From Undaria pinnatifida (Eukaryota > Sar > Phaeophyceae > Laminariales > Alariaceae): a DNA stretch of 64,000 bases. Positions 1 through 9,050 of this stretch are shown here, in pieces. Both the position numbers and the translations under genes were made by a program. The notes beneath the pieces were generated by a model. That model saw only the letters and a list, made by a program, of their open reading frames with translations, was not told the origin of the DNA and did not search any database. The stretch lies in contig JABAKD010000027.1 of assembly GCA_012845835.1 (NCBI GenBank), forward strand, positions 15,224,073-15,288,072, given 5' to 3'. The number at the start of each line of letters is the position of its first letter. Position 1 is the stretch's first letter.

Positions 1-591
1 TGGGCTTCCAACCATATTGGGTGTAGTATATTTTGTTGATTAGTGTCATACCGCCAGCCAGAAATATTTAGGCCGCCAAAAAGTGCCACCTCTATCCTAA
101 CGCGTGAAATCGCTCACGCAAGAGCAACCAGAGCAACCGGTCCGAGCGCCGAGAGACCACTGATATACGTCCTCCAGAACATGCGCGCTGTGTCGACCGC
201 ACGAAACAACCCTCATCTGGGCTATAAATCGTCGTTGAGGTGGTTGCTCCGCGCCCTGAATGGACACTCCCCGATGGAGGGAGAAGCGAAGATGTCCCCG
301 AGAAGAGAAAAGAAGCTATTACCAAGTATAACCGTCTCATTCCCAGTGAGGGGTGGGGGGGGGACGAAAATGTATCCATGGAAACAGAAGATCAAAATCT
401 ACCGCTAAAAACCCAGCCAAGGAGGGAGCCACAGGGTGAAAAAGCATGCAAAAAACGACCACAAACTACTGACATATCCCCAGCGAGGGGGTGGAGGCGA
501 GGGGTGCAGTCATTGCCACGCATAGCCGTATTCTCAAGACCTTAGACCCTGGTTTAGGGGGGGGGGGGGGTCATCACAGTGGTTGCAGTCA
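1..591. other. No gene seen
   Basis: Open frames here are short, overlap on both strands and show no recognisable domain or splice pattern. Two G runs occur, near 353-361 and 557-571. I see nothing else to annotate. Confidence 0.5.
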
Positions 592-718
592 ATGTCGGTA
601 CGGAGCAAGTCGGGTTTTATTGACCCGGCAGGCTTTAATAACGTGCACCAAGCGCGAAGCGCCGTGGGTGTGTTTGGGGAGTTGCATGAAGAGTGAGCTG
701 CGTCCTATTGGGGTAGGG
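592..718 (+). repeat. Dispersed repeat, inverted match at 35372-35490
   Basis: The stretch contains GCACCAAGCGCGAAGCGCCG followed by a GTGTTTGG-like block and a CATGAAG block. The reverse complement of 35372-35490 carries the same blocks in the same order with scattered substitutions. The arrangement suggests two old copies of one mobile or repetitive sequence. No terminal repeats or coding domain could be recognised. Confidence 0.5.
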
Positions 719-735
719 AGTTCTTCGACAAAATG

Positions 736-2084
736 TACAGTTATGAGCCTCGGTATGTGCGGCCACATGATGGCGCAAATCATCCCCGGCAATAGGCGGA
801 GCTACGAGGTTGATAGTCTAGATCCACACCATGTGCAAACACGAATAAAAGCCTTTTTCCTTTGGAGCAGTGATAACGAGGGCGACGCAAGAAATAGGGT
901 TATCTCGGCAGCAGCAGAGCAGCAATGCAGTGCACGTTGTCCTCGAATTCTACCAGAGTTGGTTCTGGAGTTCGAATATCACGTTGGTCGGAGTTTTGAG
1001 TTTATTTGAAAAAATAAAAAATAAAAGGAATAACTGCTGAGAACGCGTAGCAGCGTGGGTAGGCGCAATTCGATACGAGTCGACGAGGGAAGACAGGGTT
1101 GAAGACTAGTCTTTCGAGATAAAAATCAAGGCATGTACAGTCGAGGGAAGGGGGAAGTAGAGCCTGCTTAATGACCCTGGAGCTGAGTTACGTCTAGCGA
1201 GGGAGAAAGAAAAAGAAAACGTGCGAAGATGATAAGACGGGATGAGAAAAACAACCCAAAACGAAAACAGGAGCAGCAGCAGCAGCAGGAACGACAGACG
1301 CTCAAGTATACACTGTAGAAGGTTCCCCTCCGGGAAGTTCGTAGGGGAGTGGCGCAAGGACACATTGTTTTATCACGACCGGGGACGCGATGATCATTGC
1401 ATTTGTTGTTATTGTGCATACATGAAAAAAAAAAACTTGCCCCGAAAAAATAACGATGTCGCATTTAACCGACACTTTCTTGGGTGTACTGAATAGCAGT
1501 ACTGTTTACATTTTTCGGGTACTCGATAGACGTGCCCATGACCGCGATATGTTATAATATCGTTATTATTGAGAAAACACTCACTCTCAAAACACAAGCA
1601 CAACATTTATTTGTAGACCGTTTTTGCTACCGGACGTGTGGATACTTCCGAGGAGAGGGCCACGCTTCGAACTCCAGCTACCTAGTGATTGCCAGGAAGC
1701 GGCACGTGTTGTTGGGGGGGTACGACAGACCCACACCGATGGCGTGGGATGCGGCTTGTAAATACTGTAGAAAATAATTAAAAGAGCACATATTGAGAAC
1801 AAGGGAGCAAGAGAACAATACATGTATGACAGATTAGCTATGACAACAGAAACTTGCCGCAGTATGGAGAGGGTGCGGCACGGCCCTGCCTGCTGCTGCT
1901 GTTGCTGGGCGGCAGGGCGCACGGCGTCGAGCTTCCCGCATTTTGTTTGGTGCCTTGTCATCATCTGTGGCGTAGGCAATAACTCTCCGTAAAAATTGAT
2001 GCACATAACAAAACTGCCTCTGTGGACTAAAATGTAAGGATTGGTTTGTATCTAACTACTTTTCCAAAGGTCCCTGTATTTCCG
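736..2084. other. No gene seen
   Basis: AT-rich and mixed sequence without a convincing exon. A GCTGCTGCTGTTGCTG tract lies near 1889. Open frames on both strands overlap and have no domain signature. Confidence 0.45.
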
Positions 2085-2590
2085 TCCCAAGTGAGGCGTC
2101 CAAGGAGGTACAGCACACCCACGCAGCGGCAGCGCAGCAGAAAGATGCGGTATGGTGGAGTGACAGATGACAAGCTCCGACAAAAGCAACTCACCGCAGC
2201 ATAGCGAGGACTCGCCACGCACACGTACATTGGCAGGGTTGTACACGTAGCGTTGTGCTGTCCTCATGTTGTCTGATGCCTGTTATCTATGGTGTGGGCA
2301 AAATCTCCGACACAAAACACGTGGACGTAAACGCAAGGATGGCTTGGTATACCATGGTATAAATTATCATAAGGTTCCTATACTGCCGCCCAAATTGGCG
2401 CCATCTATGGACATGCTATGGACATGCGCACGCAGCGGCAGCACAGCAGAAATGTGGGGTATGGTGGGGCGACAAATGGCACGCTCCAATCAAAGCAATC
2501 AACTACTACGCAGCAACCACACGCACATAGAGTTGCAGACTGCTGCTGCTAGGGAGCTGGACTGCTGCTGGGCGGCAGGTTCACAGCGTG
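2085..2590 (+). repeat. Local duplication, two units offset by about 300 bp
   Basis: Unit 1 (about 2085-2230) and unit 2 (about 2395-2535) share the string ACGCAGCGGCAGC, then GCAGAAA, a GGTATGGTGG block and an ACGCACA block in the same order. Each is associated with a CTGCTGGGCGGCAGG motif (near 1893 and 2565). This is a diverged tandem duplication with no coding content seen. Confidence 0.45.
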
Positions 2591-2782
2591 GTGCTCTGTG
2601 AAAAAATAGGGAAATGTGCGTGTACCCTCTACGAGCAGAAAACCCCGGTTTTCATCCAAACCTTATGTGCGTACACGGGGATAGGGGAGATGAAGAAAGC
2701 TAATCCCCGGGGGGATGCAGAAAAACCATCCCCGGGGATGTTGCGGAAACCCGGGGATTTGCCTCAAGTATGCCCAAGGCTG

Positions 2783-3095
2783 CCGGTCGCCCCGGTGGCG
2801 TATTAGGTTAACCTCGAGCCTGGTATAGGTCAGTTTCGTGAGTTCGAGCCCCGCCGAGTGCATGCTCGTATACATTCGTTGGGAATTTTTCATGTGCACA
2901 AATTGACTTGCGGAAAGCGCGAGAGCGTGAGTTAGCAACACTCGATGAAAAATCGACGAGCAGTGGGAGTGCTGAACCCCATGCGCGATGAAAATTGAAG
3001 GCAAGAACCGGGGGGGAGAAGGGACGACACCTGTGACCACGGCTTGTCCAGAAGCTGGAGAGTAGAAGTGTGCGAAAAAAAAAAAAAAAAAAAAA
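2783..3095 (+). mobile_element. tRNA-derived SINE, family A, copy 1
   Basis: About 310 bp. The head carries a Pol III A-box-like GGTGGCGTATTAGG and a B-box-like GAGTTCGAGCC about 45 bp later, as in tRNA-derived SINEs. The tRNA-unrelated body includes the motifs GACTTGCGGAAAGCGCGAGAG, split by small changes between copies, and ends CTTGTCCAGAAGCTGG followed by a 22 bp A run. Three further copies lie at 54849, 60983 and 62401, all in the same orientation. Possible but inexact target duplication: GCCCAAGG upstream and GCCCAAAAGG after the A tail. Confidence 0.8.
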
Positions 3096-3559
3096 GGCCC
3101 AAAAGGTTTAAAAGGCTTGCCATGTGCGACACACTGCACGGATTGCGCCCAAACCTCCGGCAACGTGACCCCAACGGTCGAATTGTGCCCACCCAATCTG
3201 ACGTTTTAGATAAAGGTGCAAGCACGAAGAGGTGTGCCCGAAAAAAAAAGGACAATTATACGTATACCTATGCTCACCCGAAACAGAGGAGTGGAAAACT
3301 CAGACGGGTGTAGGATGTCAAGCTAAACGTACAAAGGTACGTTTAGGTGTGTTTGTTTTGTTTCGTGTTTCGCTTCTTGAGCCATACTACTGGTATGTCT
3401 ATTTCCGGTGCTTGGGGCCAGTTTTAACGATTAAAAAACAATCCAATTGGGCGAACCATGATCCAATTTGGATTTGATTTCGCGAAAAAAACGGATTTGA
3501 TTGATATCGGAAAGGGCGGATTGTTCTTCAAATGTGTAGGAAATCGGAATAACACAGCA
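3096..3559. other. No gene seen
   Basis: Mixed sequence with an A9 run near 3240 and near-repeated CCAATTGGG/CCAATTTGGATTTG strings at about 3440-3480. No exon could be defended. Confidence 0.4.
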
Positions 3560-3589
3560 AGTCACACAACGTCTTGCTGACGAACACCG

Positions 3590-4150
3590 ACGAGAGTAGA
3601 CAAGAGGGACGACTTGCGTCGTTGCGGGTGCGCCGCCACCAGCCCCTCCTCTCTTTTGGCGGCCCAGCCTAGGAAGCCATCACTCCCAGGGTCTCTTGGG
3701 TGGGCGGAAGGAGCCTCAAAACGCCGCGCGTGGAGCAGCGACGGCGACGAAGCTATCGAACTCTTGAGCGAGTACTCTTTTTTTGTCTCGTTGGGTCGGT
3801 TGTCGTGCGGCTTGGCCGAGCGAGCTGGTAAAAAAATTGGGATCGCGGCCGCAATGATATTTTTGTAGGTGCTACTGCCGGGGTACGATGTCCTATGGTC
3901 TGTAGGCGTGGGCGCGGCTATTGCTCCGTTCGCCTCTCGCTTAGGTTCGCGTTTTATCGCCTCAATCGTGGTCGTCGACGCGGCGAAAAATCGTGCCAGA
4001 TTGCCTCGGGTGTATTCTGCCACCGCAACATGCCAACATGCCACGTCAATTTGGCCCAACTCCCACAATAGATTTGGACTTCACCCCAAAAAGATATTTC
4101 AAAATAACATTTTTTTTCGTTCAATTCAAATTTCAATTACCCCGAAATCA
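3590..4150 (+). mobile_element. Diverged relative of the 14.3-15.9 kb inverted-repeat element
   Basis: The order TTTTGGC..GGC-AGC-CTAGGA-GCCAT..GTCTCTTGG, then GCAGCGACGGCGA..GCTATCGAACT(C/T)(T/C)TGAGCGA, then CGCCTC..AATC..GACGACG matches one arm of the large inverted repeat at 14463-14860. It is followed by AT-rich sequence like the AT-rich inner part of that arm. Only one arm is present here. Boundaries are approximate and no transposase is visible. Confidence 0.5.
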
Positions 4151-4199
4151 GATTATTCAATGATTTTGCGCGTCTAGACCAATCCAAGCTATTTCCATT

Positions 4200-5327
4200 T
4201 CTCCCATTTTGGACGTAAATCGAAATTGCGGGAGATGGGAGACGACAAGTAGAATAGAAGAGAGGAGAGGAGAAAAGAAGGTGTTCAGGTATTCGGTAGG
4301 ACAAATCCCAATTAGATTAACATGTTTTCCAAAGTGGATTTTTTATACTTAAAACTGACTCTTGGAGCTCGTCGGCCTGGTCGACTGTGCCAAGTTATTT
4401 TATCGATCCTTTGTTTGGAATATTGTTGGAAAGAAAATTTTCCGTACATTCAACCATTCCATTCGACGTCTTCATTTTCTGACCAAACGAAACCGAAAAA
4501 CTAAGTAAAAATATGGGCTTAGACCTTCAAACAGAATCGAAATACAGGGGGGTTGGGGACTTGGAATTACCTTCGTGACAAAGCCCAGCAACTGAAGTCA
4601 CTGACGGGAAAAGATCGCGCGCTGAAGATGATCGTCACTGCTGCTTTAGACAGCAATAAAAACAGCTGTGCGGTTCTCTTGCAGCCAGCCAAGAGGGTAC
4701 TACGTGCTTGATGTCGTCGTGCATGCCCTCACCACGCGAGTCTGTGCTTTATTAAGAGCTATGCTACCGGCAGTGTGTATTTCCACTATGCGCACCAATC
4801 TCGCATCCAAACAAGATAATGCCGCGCGCTGAAGAGATTAGCCTCGGCGATCCATCGAGCACACGAGAGCACCAGAACGCAGCGAGCAGCACATTGCCCA
4901 GGGGAAAAACAGGGTGAAATTAAAATCGAGGCTGGGGCTAACCGAGGCGATTATGTTATTTTGCAAAAAAACGTGTTGTTTTTGTATGTTGTTATGTGCA
5001 TTGCGTTTTGTTATTGCGTCATTTGAACTAGCCCTCACTCATACAACTATATACCTAGACCTCGCCCCCTTCGGACGTCTCGCTCGGCATATCCTCCCCC
5101 CTCTCAGCCCTTCTCAGCCCGTAATTGCCGAAAAGAAAATTAGTTGCTGGGGAAAAGAACCGTCCCGAAGTTCCTTGCCTTCCTTGCTTTCCCTAGTCTC
5201 ATTCTTACTTACTTTTTAGCTCTCATTCTCTGATCTTTACTGCTTGCTCTCTGATATTTTTATTTTGCTTTTTCAGCAACTTCTTTTTTGTACTTTTATT
5301 TGAAGTTGGCCAATTGCTGGCTGTTGA
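4200..5327. other. No gene seen, AT-rich
   Basis: Contains short open frames but none with a domain, start context and splice sites that fit together. An acceptor-like tract ending TTTTTCAG at 5276 is followed by in-frame stops in the frame used by the next exon, so it does not obviously serve it. Confidence 0.4.
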
Positions 5328-5393
5328 GAGGGAATTGCCGTTGACGGCTGCAAACAATTTGAATTTGAAATTTGCCGGATCGGCAATAACAAT

Positions 5394-5784
5394 TTGAAGT
5401 TGAAATTTGCGAAGCGGACCAAGGCTAGTGCGGGAGGAGGCTCCGCCAACAGTGGGGGTGGTGGAGGTTCAGGATCAGGCGTGTGGAAGCTGGTCGGGCA
5501 AGAACGGGACTCAGCTTCTTCTGGCAATCCTGATTGGCCGTGCCCGAGCAAGGGTTGTGACGGCTTCCTCATCGCACGAAATAGGAGAAACAGGAGTTCC
5601 CAGTACGCTGTCTGCGACACCTGCAGGAGTGACGAGCCTTCCACGTGCCAAGCTTTTCATAACCTTAACAAGAAGCACTGGGGAAGCGGCGCAAACCCTC
5701 GTGTGTGTGACTGGTGTGACGCGGACACCTGTGATTCACCTTCGATCGGCGTCCCTAACGAAGGAGCTGAGAGCTTGACGAAAC
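5394..5784 (+). CDS. Candidate exon: cysteine-rich zinc-ribbon-like protein (start unresolved)
   Basis: Not recognised as a known family. The frame is open from about 5328 to the donor AAAC|GTGAGT at 5784 and encodes a Gly/Ser-rich linker, then WPCPSKGCDGFL, then a CDTC pair, a CQAFHNLNKKHW segment and CDWCDADTC. The order C-x4-C, C-x2-C, C, C-x2-C with a KKHW block is reminiscent of zinc-binding ribbons such as IBR-like domains, but this is only a resemblance. No in-frame ATG occurs upstream, so either an earlier exon joins here or the gene is damaged. The exon ends in phase 1. The next exon I can see (7543) needs phase 0, so at least one intermediate exon is missing from this model. The intron begins with a tandem repeat. 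Confidence 0.45.
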
Positions 5785-5794
5785 GTGAGTTACA

Positions 5795-6372
5795 TTTCTG
5801 TTGTTGTGCTGTGATTTCTTTTTCATGCGTACAAACACAATTTTGCATGTACGAGTATGATACGTGTACGGGGCAGTCCCGTCATCGCGGTGTAAGCGGG
5901 AATTGTACAAGTACTCAGGTCTACGAGTAGACCTTTGCAGTGACGCTGTGTGATGCGATTTCTTTTTCATACGTACAGCCAAACACACTTACTTCATGTA
6001 CTGTATGTACGACTACGAGTACGGGGCAGTCCCGTCATCGGGGTAAGCGGGGGTTGAACAAGTGGTTCATGCAGTGACGCTTTGTGCTGTGATATAAACA
6101 CACGTTTTGGATGTACGACTACGACTACGTGGTATCTATACAATGTAAGACGCAATGAAAACGGGCAAGTCTCATCACGGGGGTCAGCCAGGGTTGTAAA
6201 AATGGTCCATGCAGTAATAAATAACACAGCAGCATGATACCTCAGCACCAGTCGCAGTACACACTGGAGGTTGATATATAGCAGTAAACAGAAGCTGAAG
6301 TTAACCTGGGTGATGCTGGAGAGCAGTCCCGTGATTGGGGTTAGCGAGTTGTTCATGTAGTGACGCGGTGTA
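5795..6372 (+). repeat. Tandem repeat, about 140 bp period, four diverged units
   Basis: Units share GGGGCAGTCCCGTCATCG or close variants (about 5870, 6024, 6160, 6320), then a GTAAGCGGG..TTG block, then CATGCAGTGACGC and a TGTGATTTCTTTTTCAT-like block. The array starts within the donor region of the preceding exon and occupies the first 580 bp of the inferred intron. Confidence 0.65.
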
Positions 6373-6386
6373 CTACTACTGTTATA

Positions 6387-7085
6387 GACCTACTATTATG
6401 GAAAATTTTGAGCGATTATTTCTGGCGATTATTTTTGTAGTTTTGAGGCTCCAGAAATAACTGCATCAGAAATAAGGAGCGTCCATTATGGCTTCTGATT
6501 TTTGGAAAGTGGTTTTATTTTGAATTGGTAGGTCTTGTTTTGCCGTTTGCCTTTATTTTTGAAATCTGGCACGTACACTGTCGCCGGCGACGTTAGGTCA
6601 CCACCGCCTCTGCTGCGGTCTCTTCTGCTGCGCTGCTGCTGTGGTGCTGGTGTGGTGTGCCTGTGGTGGTTTCGATGGTGGTGGTGCTGCTGCTGTCGCG
6701 TTGTGTGTGGGGATGAAGCTCTGTCTCGCACACAACAAGCGCAGTATGCTGTCGTAGGTGTGTTTGTGATTCTTTGTTGTGGGTGATGCGTGACGTGTAC
6801 AGCAGACAAGTATCATACCAGGTACAGTATGAGCAGTGATGACATGTGATACTTGGTACGAGGTAGTATCCAAAAGTCAAATAATCCCAGTTCTGAGAGG
6901 TTGGAAGAGCTGTTATTTCTGGGCTCAGAAATCACCAGATCCGCTGATTTCTGGCCTCGATTATTTCTGAACCCAGAAATAACGATGATTTCTGGTCCCA
7001 TAGTGGAAGGTTTTTATTTTTGTCGTCGGAGATCCCGGTTAAAGAGAGAAATAATCGATGAAAATATTCGCCATAATAGTAGGTC
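6387..7085. mobile_element. Nonautonomous TIR element (MITE-like), 0.7 kb
   Basis: The left end reads GACCTACTATTATGG and the right end is its reverse complement, CCATAATAGTAGGTC at 7071-7085. Inside both ends the motif TTATTTCTGG/CCAGAAATAA is repeated in inverted orientation. The centre has a GGTGGTGCTGCTGCTG-type tract (about 6600-6710). No transposase frame is visible and no clean target duplication was found. It sits in the inferred intron of the cysteine-rich gene. Confidence 0.6.
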
Positions 7086-7542
7086 TTACTCATTTTTCAT
7101 ACAACCACATGAACTCTTTGTATTAACGAGTACAAGTAGGGTGCGCAACCTCTTCAGGAATCGCAGTACACGTCGGTCGTAATAGTGTTGATAGCAGCAG
7201 TAATAGAGTAGTACCCAACAATATATATAGCAGGTACTGTCTCTTACCCTTCGTTGTCGGTATTCCGCCGGTAGGCCTTATATAGCAGTATACCGGGGCT
7301 TACGCTTACCAGTTGCGACTGTGAATCCCGTTCGTTCCTGTCCCAGTGGTGGTTTCATAGGTGTTAGCAACGTTGTGGTACCAGGCAGGGCTTTGCCCAT
7401 AAACGACCGCTTTCATTACAACAGCAGTGTTAAATTGTACGACTTCCTTTCCAACTTTGGAAATCGACGACAGCTACGTGGCCTTACTATTTTGAACATT
7501 CACTGAACGCAAGGTATTCCCATCCGTTGTTGTCGTTTGCAG

Positions 7543-7710
7543 AATCCCTGCGAAGCAGCCGCCGAGGGCCGCCAAGTCGGCGAGGACATAAACACGAAGT
7601 GCACCGGCGACATCAAGGTCGGTGACCTCCTGAAGAAGGCAGGCGACCACTTGCTCGATATACATCCCGCATTCCATTCCCACGGTGCCACGAGGGCGTT
7701 CGACATCGAG
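7543..7710 (+). CDS. Candidate internal exon, cysteine-containing protein of unknown function
   Basis: Bounded by acceptor TGTCGTTTGCAG and donor GAG|GTACGT. The 56 codons are open with no stop and encode a mixed acidic/basic stretch beginning NPCEAAAEGRQVGED and ending THE-like RAFDIE. The exon is GC-rich compared with its flanks and is in phase 0 at both ends, matching the downstream exon at 8361. Family not recognised. It may belong to the same gene as the exon at 5394-5784, but the phases do not join directly. Confidence 0.5.
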
Positions 7711-7947
7711 GTACGTTCTACTCTTATCTTGCGTCCTGTGTGTCACGAGTCGAGACATCCATGTCTCTTGCTCAAGACTAGGGGATGGCGTGCGGATATA
7801 GTCTATGAAGTGCGGCTCTTTTTCCAAGTACCAAGAGCAAGTACAACAATACCACAACAATTACTAACAGCGTAAGGAGCTCCAATAATTTGGATGGTTA
7901 CGACGTCTGCTGGAGAGAAGTACGAATACTTTTTTACACATACTTAT

Positions 7948-8236
7948 GTTATAAGGCTTAGTTTGGGTAAGCTATTGGTTAACCTGTGCAAGTGGTCAAA
8001 CGGACTAAAAGTACCCCACTAATACCTTAACAAATGGCGTCGTCGACAGACCATGGGTTTTTGGGTCGTGGGTTCGATCCCCACATCCACCATAATAAAC
8101 TTTTTCAGATTTTCCCATGGCGAACTTGAAAAATACTCTCCCCGGCTTACCCAGGAAATGAAACGGCTTGGATAAATGACAGGTCCGCCGGTATATACGG
8201 CCGACCTTCTATCCCGCCGTTTAAGGGGGGGAGAGT
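7948..8236 (+). mobile_element. tRNA-derived SINE, family B, full unit
   Basis: Starts TGTTATAAGGCTTAG, then a type II tRNA-like head: A-box-like GTGGTCAAACGGAC, a long variable region and B-box GGTTCGATCCC, ending CATCCACCA near 8091. A non-tRNA body of about 140 bp follows. The head most resembles a Leu/Ser-type tRNA, but the 5' and 3' acceptor strands do not pair, so this is not a functional tRNA gene. It lies in the intron between the two candidate exons. Confidence 0.65.
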
Positions 8237-8312
8237 GTTATAAGGCTTAGTTTGGGTAAGCTATTGGTTAACCTGTGCAAGTGGTCAAACGGACTAATAC
8301 CCCACTAATTCC
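8237..8312 (+). mobile_element. SINE family B, truncated second unit
   Basis: Repeats the first ~75 bp of the preceding unit almost exactly, from TGTTATAAGGCTTAG to the CCCCACTAAT(A/T)CCTT block, and then stops. It makes a head-to-tail partial dimer that ends about 50 bp before the acceptor of the last candidate exon. The reverse complement of the start motif recurs near 16150-16172. Confidence 0.6.
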
Positions 8313-8360
8313 TTGACACTTATCGACGTTCTCCCGCCCTGCTTCAACGTTTGTGGACAG

Positions 8361-8465
8361 ATCCACAAGACCATCGACAAAAAACAAGAGTGCAAGGTGC
8401 TGGGTACCTCCGCTGAGGAGGAAGAGTCCAAGCAAGCCTGCATGCTCCTTCGGAAGCAATGTTGA
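8361..8465 (+). CDS. Candidate terminal exon of the cysteine-rich gene
   Basis: Acceptor tract TTCTCCCGCCCTGCTTC..GGACAG precedes 34 codons and a TGA. The peptide is lysine/glutamate-rich with three cysteines and ends in MLLRKQC. Phase 0 fits the donor at 7710, giving a combined 90-residue C-terminal part. Function is unknown. The frame also stays open upstream of the acceptor for some codons, so the exact boundary is uncertain. Confidence 0.45.
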   Translation: MHKTIDKKQECKVLGTSAEEEESKQACMLLRKQC

Positions 8466-8904
8466 CAGCACGTTCTTTATAGAACGTTAAGTTGTGGTTT
8501 ATTATACCAGCATCGTTTTTTGAGAACTATGCCTAAATGCGTGCTCTTCGTCTTTCAGGAATACAAATGTACTTCACATGTTTGCGGTGTGTGCGTTCAA
8601 GTTCCTGCTTCCAGCATGTTTTTTTTGGCACTGCGCTCCTTTACATCTTAAGTTGTAGTTTTCCTGTCTCTATCCTTGACAAGCGCGTGCCTGGTGTTTA
8701 TGCACTGCGATAATTTATTGTTGATGATCGACTTAGAGAGAGAGCTATTGAAGTGTACAGGACCTACATAGGCGCTACCTGAGAGGTGGAAGGATATGCC
8801 AAGGAAGTCCTCCGACTTGCCCATCATGGATTGGGCGAATGGATGATAATAACAAACTCATAATCATAATCGTCTCTATCCTGTACCGTTGTACTATATA
8901 TGGA

Positions 8905-9050
8905 CCTCTTGGCATTTTCAAGTCGCCAGTTGCGCCATTTGTGCTTCTTTTCCGCCTTTCTACTGAATGTCTATTCCTCCTTCCGCAAGCGTAGCGGGCG
9001 GCGCCCAGCCGCCCGCGAGCGAAGCCCTTGTATATTTTATATTTGCAATA
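8905..9050 (+). repeat. Hairpin repeat family H, copy 1
   Basis: Begins CTCTTGGCATTTTCAAGT, then about 65 bp later CTTCCGCAAGCGTAGC, a hairpin with arms GCGGGCGGC (8994-9002) and GCCGCCCGC (9008-9016), then GAGCGAAGCCCTTGTATA. The same order occurs at 11858, 18835 and (3' half only) 19250. Confidence 0.65.

Noticed and set aside
8004-8092. Possible tRNA-Leu/Ser gene
   Set aside because: A and B boxes are present, but the acceptor strands do not pair and the head is embedded in a repeated SINE unit.
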